Source of the DNA: BOG-932 sp965276835
GTDB taxonomy: Bacteria; Pseudomonadota; Alphaproteobacteria; BOG-932; Roseiterribacteraceae
Length of the DNA: 64,000 nucleotides
Reading direction: 5' to 3'
NCBI GenBank assembly: GCA_965276835.1
Contig: OZ255631.1
Span: forward strand, 1,922,001-1,986,000
In this document: positions 27,400-35,918 of the stretch, in pieces
Layout: every line of letters starts with the position of its first letter
Numbering within the stretch: position 1 is the first letter of the stretch
The notes under the pieces: generated by a model
Told to the model about the DNA's origin: nothing
Database searches by the model: none
What the model saw: the letters and a program-made list of their open reading frames with translations, nothing else
Made by a program: the position numbers and the translations under genes

Positions 27400-28071
27400 A
27401 TGGCTGCGGCCATGTTCCTGCATGAAATCCCCGGGATCGCGGCCGGATTGGACGCTTTGACGGCGGCGCACCCGCTGTTCGGCAATCCCGACCGCTCGCA
27501 CTTTCCGTGGAAACGGCGGGATGCCGATTTCGGCGGGCTGACGCGGATGATATTGGGGCAACAGGTGTCGACCTACGCCGCCGCGGCGATGGAGGCGAAG
27601 CTTGAGCTTTTGATGCCAGAGGCCGACCCGGCTTTCTTCCTGACCCTGACCGACGAGCAACTGCGTGGCGCGGGGTTTAGCCGGCAGAAGATGCGGTATG
27701 GCCGGGCACTGGCCGAGACACTGGTCGCCGATCCCCGATTCCTGGCGCGTTTGCCCGAGATGGACGACGAGGCGGTCATCGCCAGCTTGGTCACGCTGCC
27801 CGGCATCGGGCGCTGGTCCGCCGAAGTCTATTTGATGTTCTGCCTGGGCCGGCCCGATGTTTGGCCGGCGGGCGATCTGGGCATTGTGCTGGGCGCGCAA
27901 TATCTGCTGGGGCTGCCGGAAAAACCGAAGCCCGACGCTGCGACGGCGCTGGCCGAAATCTGGCGGCCGTACCGTAGCGCGGCTGCGCTTCTGGTCTGGG
28001 ATCACTATATGCAAGTCGCCCAGCAACGCAGGCGGGAACAGAGGCAGGCGGCGAAGGGTTCGGAGCGGTAA
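27400..28071 (+). CDS. DNA-3-methyladenine glycosylase II (AlkA-like)
   Basis: 223-residue HhH-GPD glycosylase that removes alkylated bases. MILGQQVSTYAAAAM, hairpin LVTLPGIGRWSAEVYLMF and the catalytic Asp in DVWPAGDLG are visible. It lacks the N-terminal domain of E. coli AlkA, as do many short homologues. It begins 9 bases after purS. Second ATG at 27412 is possible. Confidence 0.9.
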   Translation: MAAAMFLHEIPGIAAGLDALTAAHPLFGNPDRSHFPWKRRDADFGGLTRMILGQQVSTYAAAAMEAKLELLMPEADPAFFLTLTDEQLRGAGFSRQKMRYGRALAETLVADPRFLARLPEMDDEAVIASLVTLPGIGRWSAEVYLMFCLGRPDVWPAGDLGIVLGAQYLLGLPEKPKPDAATALAEIWRPYRSAAALLVWDHYMQVAQQRRREQRQAAKGSER

Positions 28072-28088
28072 GCACCCAGGAGACAGCA

Positions 28089-28394
28089 ATGCCCGACGAC
28101 CGGTTAGTTCCTGCCCAGCAGACGACAGCTGAAACCTTGAAAGAAATCGTCCCACCGGTCCTGATGGCGTTCGGCGCGATCAGCCTGTTGCGGACGTCGA
28201 AATTGTTGAGCCTCGTTGCGCTGGGCGCTTATCTCTACAACGTCGCCGCCAGTTCCGAGGCCAGCCGCAAGGTTCGCGGCCGCGATGTCGCCGCCCGTCG
28301 CGCCGTCGGACGCAGTATCGACGCGGAAATGGAAGATTCCTTCCCGGCAAGCGACCCACCCTCATTCTCTGGCTCGACCGCAGGCGCGCCCTAG
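28089..28394 (+). CDS. small membrane-associated protein with a C-terminal EDSFPASDPPSF motif
   Basis: 101 residues. One hydrophobic stretch near residues 24-50 (PPVLMAFGAISLLRTSKLLSL and following), then a basic region and the ending EMEDSFPASDPPSFSGS. The phrase SFPASDPP recurs at the C-termini of many small alphaproteobacterial proteins, so the gene is likely real. Function unknown. Stop overlaps the convergent nadK stop by 4 bases. Confidence 0.65.
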   Translation: MPDDRLVPAQQTTAETLKEIVPPVLMAFGAISLLRTSKLLSLVALGAYLYNVAASSEASRKVRGRDVAARRAVGRSIDAEMEDSFPASDPPSFSGSTAGAP

Positions 28395-29179
28395 GGCAGG
28401 AACTGCTCCTTGAGCACGCGTTCTTCCAGAGCGTGTTCGGGATCGAACAGCAATGTCAGCGCGATCGACCGGTCTTCGAAAATTTCGACCTCGCTGACAT
28501 TGCGCACCTCGGTGGAATCCGCGACGGCGGAAACAGGCCGCTTTTCCGGTTCCAGTACCTCTATCCTGACCTTTGCGGTATGGCGCAGCAGCGCTCCACG
28601 CCAGCGCCTGGGCCGAAATGCGGCGATCGGCGTGACTGCCAGCAAGTTGGCGTCCAACGGAATGATCGGGCCGCCGACAGAAAGGTTATAAGCGGTACTG
28701 CCAGCCGGCGTCGCAACCAGCGCGCCATCGCAGATCAATTCTTCAAGGCGCACAATCCCGTCGATCGAAATTCTGAGCTTCGCGGTCTGGCGCGTCTGGC
28801 GCAGCATCGACACGTCGTTGACCGCCAGAGCCTGGACGACCCGGCCATCGACCGACCGCGCGGTCATGCTGAGCGGGTAAAGGACCACACCACGGCTTTG
28901 GTTGATGCGCGCCGGCAGGTCGTCGTCGCGAAAATCGTTCATCATGAAGCCGACGCTGCCCCGGTTCATGCCATAGATCGGCAGGTTCCGGTCCATGTGG
29001 CCGTGCAACGTTTCGAGCATGAAACCGTCGCCACCCAGCGCGATGATGACATCCGCCATATCGGGCGGGCAGCCGCCATAGCGTGCTGTCAGCTTGACCA
29101 ACGCATCCTGGGCGTCCGGCGTGTCCGCCGCCACGAAAGCGATTTTTGGCAGGGCGCCATGCTGGATCACGCTGTTCAT
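28391..29179 (-). CDS. nadK: NAD kinase
   Basis: Phosphorylates NAD to NADP. 262 residues with the GGDG motif (IIALGGDGFML), MNRGSVGFMMN and the signature TPAGSTAYNLSVGGPI. Faces msrB across a 157-base divergent region. Confidence 0.95.
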   Translation of the reverse strand: MNSVIQHGALPKIAFVAADTPDAQDALVKLTARYGGCPPDMADVIIALGGDGFMLETLHGHMDRNLPIYGMNRGSVGFMMNDFRDDDLPARINQSRGVVLYPLSMTARSVDGRVVQALAVNDVSMLRQTRQTAKLRISIDGIVRLEELICDGALVATPAGSTAYNLSVGGPIIPLDANLLAVTPIAAFRPRRWRGALLRHTAKVRIEVLEPEKRPVSAVADSTEVRNVSEVEIFEDRSIALTLLFDPEHALEERVLKEQFLP

Positions 29180-29336
29180 GGTGGCGTTGTATCGGCGCAG
29201 CCGACGGCAAGCAATGCGGGTGCGCGCGTAACCTTACCTCACACCCAAGCGAACTCGTGTTATGAAAGACGGGTCACCGGCAACCGGCGTCCGCCAGACG
29301 GCGTAGATAGTTCGGCCCCGGTTCTGATGGAGGAGA

Positions 29337-29891
29337 ATGATGTTTTCACGACGAAACCTGCTGCGCACCGGCGCGGTCGCGGCTATCGCACTCACCGCGT
29401 TCCCAATGCGCGGCGTTTTTGCCGACACACCGGCGGCAAAGGTTAAGATCGTGCCGTTTTCGCCCAAGGGCGATGCTCTGCCGGCGGTCGAGGTCGATAA
29501 GGTGGTGATGAGCGATGACGCCTGGAAGGCGAAATTGCCTTACGCGTCCTATCGCGTTGCCCGTCACGCCGACACGGAGCGGGCAGGCAGCGGGCCACTG
29601 CTCAATGAGCACGGCACGGGCATCTTCGGATGCATCTGCTGCAACACCGCTTTGTTCAGTTCGGCCACCAAATTCGAATCCGGCACCGGTTGGCCCAGTT
29701 TCTGGCAACCGATCGCCAAGGAGAATGTCCGCGAGAAAACCGACTCTACGCTGGGCATGGAGCGCACCGAGGTGCTGTGCACGCGTTGCGACGCCCATCT
29801 GGGTCACGTCTTCGACGACGGGCCGCGGCCGACCGGCCTGCGTTACTGCATGAATTCCGTATCGATGAATTTCACTGCCACAGTCGCTTGA
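29337..29891 (+). CDS. msrB: exported peptide-methionine (R)-S-oxide reductase
   Basis: 184 residues. The N-terminus FSRRNLLRTGAVAAIAL is a twin-arginine-like signal, cleaved probably after VFA (about 31). The MsrB domain has zinc ligands in CICC and CTRC, and the catalytic Cys in RYCMNSVSMNF. It repairs R-sulfoxides of methionine, here most likely in the periplasm. Ribosome binding site TGGAGGAG. Followed 14 bases later by msrA. Confidence 0.93.
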   Translation: MMFSRRNLLRTGAVAAIALTAFPMRGVFADTPAAKVKIVPFSPKGDALPAVEVDKVVMSDDAWKAKLPYASYRVARHADTERAGSGPLLNEHGTGIFGCICCNTALFSSATKFESGTGWPSFWQPIAKENVREKTDSTLGMERTEVLCTRCDAHLGHVFDDGPRPTGLRYCMNSVSMNFTATVA

Positions 29892-29905
29892 GGGAGAACG
29901 AAACC

Positions 29906-30637
29906 ATGTTTCCGAAACTCGCCCGTCAGACCCTCTTGGCCGGGATTGCCGTTCTGGCCGCGCCGTTCGTGGCGACGACGACGCTGCGCTATGCCTTGAC
30001 CGGCGCCATGGTGGCCCTGCCGCTGAGCGCGGCCATCGCTGCGCCCCTGCCCGATCCCGTCAATGACACGCCGCTAGCGGCAACGCACGGCAGTTCAAAG
30101 GCTGTGCTGTCCGGTGGCTGCTTCTGGGGGGTGCAAGCGGTATTTCAGCACGTCAAAGGGGTGACGCATGTCACATCCGGTTACTCCGGCGGATCGGCCG
30201 ACACCGCGCAGTACGAAACCGTCAGTACGGGAAGGACGGGGCATGCGGAATCGGTCGAGATTACCTATGACCCCGCGCAGGTCACCTATGGCCAGTTACT
30301 GAAGGTGTATTTTGCCGTGGCGCACGACCCAACCGAACTTAACTATCAGGGCCCGGATGAGGGCACACAGTATCGCTCTTCGATCTTTTACAGCAGCCCG
30401 GAGCAGCAGAAGGTCGCCGCCGACTATATCGCCCAGTTGACGGCGTCGAAGGCTTTCCCGAAGCCGATCGTGACCCAGCTTGTACCGATCAAAGCGTTCT
30501 ATCCGGCCGAAGGTTATCACCAGAACTATGCCACGCTGCACCCCGACAGCCCCTACATTGCGCATTTCGACCTGCCCAAGGTCGCGAACCTGCAGAAGGA
30601 ATTCCCGCAGCTTTATGTGACACCGGTCACGAACTGA
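29906..30637 (+). CDS. msrA: exported peptide-methionine (S)-S-oxide reductase
   Basis: 243 residues from ATG at 29906 (ribosome binding site GAGGGAGAACG); the longer open frame upstream is a shadow of msrB. The first 45 residues are hydrophobic and end PLSAAIAAP, a signal or anchor. The catalytic motif is GGCFWGVQAVF, followed by the family text VTSGYSGG and the ending LYVTPVTN. It reduces S-sulfoxides of methionine and so complements MsrB next to it. Confidence 0.93.
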   Translation: MFPKLARQTLLAGIAVLAAPFVATTTLRYALTGAMVALPLSAAIAAPLPDPVNDTPLAATHGSSKAVLSGGCFWGVQAVFQHVKGVTHVTSGYSGGSADTAQYETVSTGRTGHAESVEITYDPAQVTYGQLLKVYFAVAHDPTELNYQGPDEGTQYRSSIFYSSPEQQKVAADYIAQLTASKAFPKPIVTQLVPIKAFYPAEGYHQNYATLHPDSPYIAHFDLPKVANLQKEFPQLYVTPVTN

Positions 30638-30650
30638 CTCTGATGCATAT

Positions 30651-30685
30651 GCAGGGTGGGCTAGCGGAAGCGTAGCCCACCCTGC
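30651..30685. repeat. 35-base hairpin between convergent genes
   Basis: Perfect 13-base arms GCAGGGTGGGCTA (30651-30663) and TAGCCCACCCTGC (30673-30685) around a 9-base loop. It lies between the msrA and aldo/keto reductase stops. No U tract on either side. It could act as a bidirectional terminator or be a dispersed palindromic element. Confidence 0.7.
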
Positions 30686-30688
30686 AAT

Positions 30689-31672
30689 TCACCGATCCAG
30701 CTTTGCCATCACCGCTTCCTGGTAGCGCGCTCCGGCAGTGCCGCCGATTGGGGCGGCTTGGTTCAGGCGGTCGAGATCGGCGGCTGTCAGTGCGATGTTC
30801 GCCGAAGCGACGTTTTCCTCGAGATACTTACGGCGCTTGGTGCCGGGGATCGGCGCGACGTCCGGTCCTTGCGCCAGCACCCAGGCTAGCGCGATCTGAC
30901 CTGGGGTCGCGCCTTTGACCTCCGCAACCGCCCTGGCGACGTCGACGATCTGCATGTTCGCATCGAAATTGTCGCCCTGGAAGCGCGGCTGGGTACGGCG
31001 GAAGTCATTTTCCGGTATCTCCTCCGCGCGCTGCGCCACACCGGTCAGAAAACCGCGGCCGAGCGGGCTGAAGGGTACCAGACCGATGCCGAGTTCACGG
31101 ATGGTCGGCAGGATTTCGGTTTCCAGTGTCCGCTCCCACAGCGAATATTCGCTTTGCAGCACGCTGATTGGATGGACTTCGTGCGCCTTGCGGATGTTAT
31201 GCGCTCCGGCCTCCGACAGGCCGAGGAACCGTACCTTTCCCGCTTTCACCAGGTCGGCCATGGCGCCCACCGTGTCCTCGATCGGCACGGCGGGATCGAC
31301 CCGATGCTGATAGAGTATGTCGATCACATCGAGGCCCAGCCGCTTCAACGACGCCTCGGCCACCGCCTTCACGTTCTCCGGCGTACTGTTAGTGCCGGCG
31401 ATGGTTCCGTTCGCAATCTTGAAGCCGAACTTGGTTGCGACGATCACGCCGTCGCGCCGCCCTTTCAATGCCCGGCCGACCAGCTTTTCATTTTCATAGG
31501 GGCCATAAACCTCTGCCGTGTCGAAGAAATCGACCCCAAGATCCAGCGCGCGGTGGATGGTGGCGACGGCTTCGGTTTCGTCGGTCGCGCCATAGGCCCA
31601 GCTCATGCCCATGCAGCCGAGCCCTAATTCCGACACCGCCAACCCTTGTTTGCCCAGCGTTCGTTTCTGCAT
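30689..31672 (-). CDS. aldo/keto reductase
   Basis: 327 residues, NADPH-dependent (alpha/beta)8 barrel. Catalytic set: DTAEVYG (Asp, Tyr), the Lys in IVATKFGF, and YQHRVDP with His. The end AALDRL...YQEAVMAKLDR fits the AKR13 type. The frame is open to 31753, but ATG at 31672 has GAGGAT upstream and gives the family start MQKRTLGKQGLAVSELGLG. Substrate unknown. Confidence 0.9.
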   Translation of the reverse strand: MQKRTLGKQGLAVSELGLGCMGMSWAYGATDETEAVATIHRALDLGVDFFDTAEVYGPYENEKLVGRALKGRRDGVIVATKFGFKIANGTIAGTNSTPENVKAVAEASLKRLGLDVIDILYQHRVDPAVPIEDTVGAMADLVKAGKVRFLGLSEAGAHNIRKAHEVHPISVLQSEYSLWERTLETEILPTIRELGIGLVPFSPLGRGFLTGVAQRAEEIPENDFRRTQPRFQGDNFDANMQIVDVARAVAEVKGATPGQIALAWVLAQGPDVAPIPGTKRRKYLEENVASANIALTAADLDRLNQAAPIGGTAGARYQEAVMAKLDR

Positions 31673-31839
31673 GCGATCCTCATTTGGTAGGGAAGTGAAT
31701 GGACGGCCGGCTGGCCTTGGAGGGAAGTTTCGTCTACCAGATGGTGCTCGCAACGCGACGCGGCTAGCGTCCGTATGGTATTAAGCGCCGGCGGGCGCGG
31801 TACATTGCCGGTGACGGCCGACTATTCAAGGACAATTCG

Positions 31840-32412
31840 ATGACTGACGACAATCGCGGCGGCCCACCCTCACGTGGCGGCCGGCCCGGCGGCGGCCCTG
31901 GCGGCAACCGCGACAATCGCGGCGGCGGTGGCGGGCGCGACGGCCAGCGCGGCGGTCCGCGTAAAGGCGGCGGCGGGTTTGGCAAGGGTCCGGCGCGACA
32001 GGAACGCGCCGAAACCTACGAGACGCTTAAGGAACTGGAGCGCGGTGAAGGCTTCCGCATCGACAAATACGTCGTGGCGGAAAAGAAAAGCCACAAGCCG
32101 GTCAAGACTGAATATCGCCTGACGCGCGAAGGCCTGAAGCAGACGATGGTATTCCAGCGTCTGATCGAGGCGAAGGAAGCCGCAACCGCGGAGCTGCCGG
32201 AGCCGGAGCCCGAAGTGGAAGAAATCGTCGAGACTGTCGCGGAAGGCGTCGAGGGCGAAACCGCGGCCGAGGAAACAACGGTGGAAGTAACCCCGTCAGA
32301 AGACACTGCCGCCGAGAACGAGCCGGTCGAAAGCGTCCCGGAGGCTGAGCCTGCCGATTCCGTCGAGCACATCGCGGAAGAAACGCCGGCAGCCGAAGAC
32401 AGCGCGAACTAG
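31840..32412 (+). CDS. Gly/Arg-rich N-terminus, acidic C-terminus protein of unknown function
   Basis: 190 residues in three parts. Residues 1 to about 50 are Gly/Arg/Asn rich with RGG-like repeats; about 55-110 form a mixed, lysine-rich segment (RIDKYVVAEKKSHKPVKTEYRL); about 115-190 are very acidic (Glu/Thr/Ala/Val/Pro). The outer parts look disordered. Such a layout suggests nucleic acid or protein binding but no family is recognised. The ORF 2 bases downstream may be in the same operon. Confidence 0.6.
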   Translation: MTDDNRGGPPSRGGRPGGGPGGNRDNRGGGGGRDGQRGGPRKGGGGFGKGPARQERAETYETLKELERGEGFRIDKYVVAEKKSHKPVKTEYRLTREGLKQTMVFQRLIEAKEAATAELPEPEPEVEEIVETVAEGVEGETAAEETTVEVTPSEDTAAENEPVESVPEAEPADSVEHIAEETPAAEDSAN

Positions 32413-32414
32413 GC

Positions 32415-32981
32415 ATGCCACCCCGGTTTCCGCCCGGCTCGTCCGTCTATACCAAGGACGGCCGGCGTTATGTGGTGGATGAGGTCGCGGACGGCCTTGT
32501 CTATTGCACGGCGCCCGGCGGGGCGGAAACCGAATTTCCCGAAGCCCAGCTGATGAACGAGGCCGAGTGGGCAAGCCGCACGGACGGCCGGCGCGACGCG
32601 CTCTATACTCGGCTGAAGCAATCCCGCGCCTATGCACCTGCCAAGGGGCTGGACAGCGCGGCGGCGGAACGGACGCTGGCCAAGGTTGGGCAACTGTTCC
32701 CCGGCATACTGGATTTCGTCGCCTTCACCGTCGCCAGCCGCGCGCTGACCGATAGCGGCGATCAGGCCTTCATTCCCGAACTGTCGATCGTCAAATGCCG
32801 CGCCCTGTTCGACGCGGCCACGCCGGAAACCCGCGTCACCCTGCTGGCCGCCCAGGTCGGCACGCCGCCCGGCACGCTGATCGGCGCGGTCGGCCTGGGT
32901 GAGAACATGGCCCGGGCGATGATCGACAAAGGGCTGGATGCAACCGCCTTCGACGCCTTCGGCTCCCGCCGGCGGCAATAG
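32415..32981 (+). CDS. hypothetical protein
   Basis: 188 residues, no signal or membrane segment. A small beta-rich start (SSVYTKDGRRYVVDEVADGLVYC) precedes a mainly helical region. Not recognised. It starts 2 bases after the preceding stop, in the same direction, and its codon use looks native. Confidence 0.6.
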   Translation: MPPRFPPGSSVYTKDGRRYVVDEVADGLVYCTAPGGAETEFPEAQLMNEAEWASRTDGRRDALYTRLKQSRAYAPAKGLDSAAAERTLAKVGQLFPGILDFVAFTVASRALTDSGDQAFIPELSIVKCRALFDAATPETRVTLLAAQVGTPPGTLIGAVGLGENMARAMIDKGLDATAFDAFGSRRRQ

Positions 32982-33074
32982 CAGCGCCGGGCAATAATCG
33001 GGCGTGACACCCGTATATATTTACGCGATCATCGCCGAAAGATTTTGGACCTAAATTGAACTAAGGATGTCGCG

Positions 33075-34043
33075 GTGAAGTATTTTCAACCGTGGTTGAT
33101 CGGCGCGCTGGTTTTCCTGCCGCTGACATCGGGTGTCGCCGCCGACTGCACGCTGAAGAAGGCCGCATCGTTCGACGCAAAAATCGAGCATGGCGAGTTG
33201 ATGATTCAGGCGAAGATCGACGACAGGGATGTGTCGGTCGCGCTCGATACCGGCGCCCCTTTCAACATGATCGACAACAAGTTGGCAGGGGAGCTCAAGC
33301 TTCCGCTCAACCGCATGACCATTGCAGGGATCGATGCGGCCGGTCGGGAGTCCAACGTCTCCGCTATGGCGCATAAGGTTACCCTCGGCGACTTTACCGC
33401 GACGAACGTGTCCTTCCTGGTCGGGGGACGTCAATCGGCCGATGGGGCATGGGCCATCCAGGCGCTATTCGGAGCGAATTTTCTGGAAGCCGACGACCTT
33501 GAGCTCGACCTGGCGCATGGAAAGGTCAATATCTTTTTGCCTGACCATTGCCCGGGCCAAGGCGTTTATTGGGCGCATGAGTGGGTGCCGATTCCGATCC
33601 GGATTCAGAACTACAGCCACATCTATCTGCCCGTCACCCTGGACGGCCTGGAAACATCGGCAATGCTCGACACCGGCTCGTCGCTAACCCTGGTCGACAA
33701 GCACGTCGCTGAAGGAAAGCTCGATGTCCCGGTCGATGGCGGCAAGGATAAGCCTGACGGCTATCTTACGGCGGGGAGCGGCGCCCGAATACCTTACTAT
33801 AAACACACGTTCGGCGTATTGGATATCGGCGGCTTGGCGTTCCACAACACCCAACTTGGGGTGGCGCAAAACCGCATGAATTATCTGGACATGAACCGCA
33901 GCAACAACCCGCATGTGACTGAGCGAGCGGAAGAGCCGATCAACGCGCCGATCATCCTAGGCCTCGCCCAGATGTCAAAGCTGCGGATGTATTTCTCGTT
34001 CAAGGAGCACATGCTCTACGTCACGCCGGCCAACGCGCAATAG
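33075..34043 (+). CDS. exported double-domain retropepsin-like aspartic protease (paralogue A)
   Basis: 322 residues. Signal peptide MKYFQPWLIGALVFLPLTSG, cleaved near VAA. Two retropepsin-like lobes follow, each with a catalytic D-T-G: VALDTGAPFNMID (about residue 58) and AMLDTGSSLTLVD (about 197). Other shared marks are LFGANFLEADDLELDLAHGK in lobe one and ILGLAQMSKLRMYF at the end. It is clearly homologous to the protein at 37566-38540. Substrate unknown; location periplasmic. Confidence 0.8.
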   Translation: MKYFQPWLIGALVFLPLTSGVAADCTLKKAASFDAKIEHGELMIQAKIDDRDVSVALDTGAPFNMIDNKLAGELKLPLNRMTIAGIDAAGRESNVSAMAHKVTLGDFTATNVSFLVGGRQSADGAWAIQALFGANFLEADDLELDLAHGKVNIFLPDHCPGQGVYWAHEWVPIPIRIQNYSHIYLPVTLDGLETSAMLDTGSSLTLVDKHVAEGKLDVPVDGGKDKPDGYLTAGSGARIPYYKHTFGVLDIGGLAFHNTQLGVAQNRMNYLDMNRSNNPHVTERAEEPINAPIILGLAQMSKLRMYFSFKEHMLYVTPANAQ

Positions 34044-34053
34044 GCAGGGACGG

Positions 34054-34659
34054 CTACCGCTTTGGGTGGTGGTCGATGATCGTGCGCATCATCTTGGCCA
34101 GGCGCGCGCCCGGGCCGTTGACGCCGACGCTTTGGATGCTGACGCGGGCGCCCTCCAGCAGCAGGAACAGTTCGTCCGCTAGTTCGTCCGGCTCGGCATA
34201 GCCCGCGTCGCGGCACCAGACGACCAGCTGTTCGCGTTGTTCTGTTTTGAATTCCTCGATCACGCGCCGCGCCGGATGGTCCTTGTCAGGCAGTTCGACG
34301 GCGGCGTTGGCCAGCGCGCAGCCACGGTCCGCCTCCTTGATCATCAGGTTGCTGACATAGTCGACCCAGGCGCGTAGCTGGCCCTCGGCATCGCCTTCAT
34401 GTTCGGCGCTGATCGCCTCCCACTCCGCCCGGCATTCCAGGGCAAAGGCGCGCAGGCAATCGGCGATCAGCACGTCCTTCGACGCGAAGTGCCGATAGAG
34501 CGTCATCTTGTTGGTGCCCGCCGTGGCGGCAATGGCGTCGACGCCGATCGCCCTGATGCCCAGGCGATAGAACAGGTCGCGGGCGACCGCGAGGATGCGG
34601 TCGCGCGGTGCGATCTTCCGGGCGCTGTCCACCCCAAGCGTATCCAGGCTTATTGACAC
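34054..34659 (-). CDS. TetR family transcriptional regulator
   Basis: 201 residues. Helix-turn-helix: IGVDAIAATAGTNKMTLYRHFASKD near residues 38-60. GTG start at 34659. Divergent from the emrA-type gene across 110 bases holding two operator-like sites, so it most likely represses the pump and itself. The C-terminal ligand domain has no known specificity. Confidence 0.9.
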   Translation of the reverse strand: MSISLDTLGVDSARKIAPRDRILAVARDLFYRLGIRAIGVDAIAATAGTNKMTLYRHFASKDVLIADCLRAFALECRAEWEAISAEHEGDAEGQLRAWVDYVSNLMIKEADRGCALANAAVELPDKDHPARRVIEEFKTEQREQLVVWCRDAGYAEPDELADELFLLLEGARVSIQSVGVNGPGARLAKMMRTIIDHHPKR

Positions 34660-34664
34660 GAAAC

Positions 34665-34701
34665 TTACCGGTCAGTAACGTCAATCGTTACCGACCAGTA
34701 A
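34665..34701. promoter_or_regulatory. two TetR operator candidates between tetR and the pump genes
   Basis: TTACCGGTCAGTAA (34665-34678) and TTACCGACCAGTAA (34688-34701) are imperfect palindromes with TTAC/GTAA ends, starting 23 bases apart. A third half site TTACCGGGTCA follows at about 34712. The first lies against the tetR start codon. Confidence 0.7.
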
Positions 34702-34769
34702 CATATTAAACTTACCGGGTCACTATTCAGTCGTCAGGCCCGTCGCGGGCATACGCAGAAGGATCGTCC

Positions 34770-35918
34770 ATGCAGTCCGCGCCGCGTCCCGCCCAATTGA
34801 CCCCAGTCGGGGATCGGCCGGCAGAGGCAGACAGAAAGCAGATCTGGCGCCGGCGGCTACTGATCGGCGCGGCGACCGCGGTCGTGATCGCAGGGGCCGC
34901 CTACGGCGCGCGCTGGCTGACGGTCGGGCGGTTTATGGAAACGACGGACAATGCCTATTTCCAGGCGGATAGCGCAGTCGTGGCGCCCAAGATCACAGGC
35001 TATATCGCGTCGGTCGAGGTGGGTGACAATCAGGTCGTGACTGCGGGCCAGGCCGTGGCGCGCATCGACGACCGTGATTACCGCATCGAACAAGCCCAGG
35101 CCGAAGCAGATGTCGCCCAAGCCAAGGCCGAGTTGGACAACATCGCCGCGCAGATCGATCAGCAGAAAGCGCGGCTGGCCCAAACCGCGGCTGCCCTCGC
35201 TTCCTCCGGCGCCTCGGCGGAATTCGCGGCGCAGGAGGCCGCGCGGTTCGACACACTGGTCGGCAGCGGCGCGGTCAGCCTCAAGCAGGCGCAACAGGCG
35301 CAATCGGAACGTAAGCGCGCCAACGCCGCGGTCGCCGAATCCCAGGCGATGGTTCAGGAAACGCAGAAACAGGTCGCCGTTCTTGAAAGCGGTCGGCTGA
35401 AGGCCGACGCGGCGTTGCAGCACGCCCAGGCCGGGCTCGAGCAGGCGAAACTGCGCTTGTCTTACACCATCCTGGCCGCACCGCTCGCCGGGGCGATCGG
35501 CGACCGATCCGTGCGCATCGGCCAGTATGTCCAGCCCGGTACCCGCCTTCTGACCGTGGTGCCGGTGCGCGATACCTATCTCGTCGCCAATTTCAAGGAG
35601 ACGCAACTGCGCAACATGGTGCGCGGTGAGCGCGTGGCGATCTCCATCGACACCTATCCCGGCCTCGACGTCACCGGTACGGTCGATAGCCTGGCGCCCG
35701 GAACCGGCGCGCAGTTCGCCCTGCTGCCGGCGGAGAACGCGACCGGCAACTTCACCAAGATCGTACAGCGCGTGCCGGTTAAAATCGTGATCGACCGCGA
35801 CAGCCTGAAGGGCATCGAGTTGCGCCCCGGCCTGTCGGCGACGGTAACGGTCGATACCCGCGCCGCGCCGTCAGGTTCGCGCACGACGCAGGTGGCTCCC
35901 TCCCAGCCGCAGTCATGA
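34770..35918 (+). CDS. HlyD family efflux adaptor (EmrA-type)
   Basis: 382-residue periplasmic adaptor: cytoplasmic N-terminus, one membrane segment at about 29-48, then lipoyl halves around a long coiled coil (Ala/Gln/Glu-rich, about 100-220). The segment MVRGERVAISIDTYPGLDVTGTVDSL is typical of EmrA. It couples the following inner membrane pump to an outer membrane channel. The stop overlaps the next start by 4 bases. Confidence 0.9.
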   Translation: MQSAPRPAQLTPVGDRPAEADRKQIWRRRLLIGAATAVVIAGAAYGARWLTVGRFMETTDNAYFQADSAVVAPKITGYIASVEVGDNQVVTAGQAVARIDDRDYRIEQAQAEADVAQAKAELDNIAAQIDQQKARLAQTAAALASSGASAEFAAQEAARFDTLVGSGAVSLKQAQQAQSERKRANAAVAESQAMVQETQKQVAVLESGRLKADAALQHAQAGLEQAKLRLSYTILAAPLAGAIGDRSVRIGQYVQPGTRLLTVVPVRDTYLVANFKETQLRNMVRGERVAISIDTYPGLDVTGTVDSLAPGTGAQFALLPAENATGNFTKIVQRVPVKIVIDRDSLKGIELRPGLSATVTVDTRAAPSGSRTTQVAPSQPQS

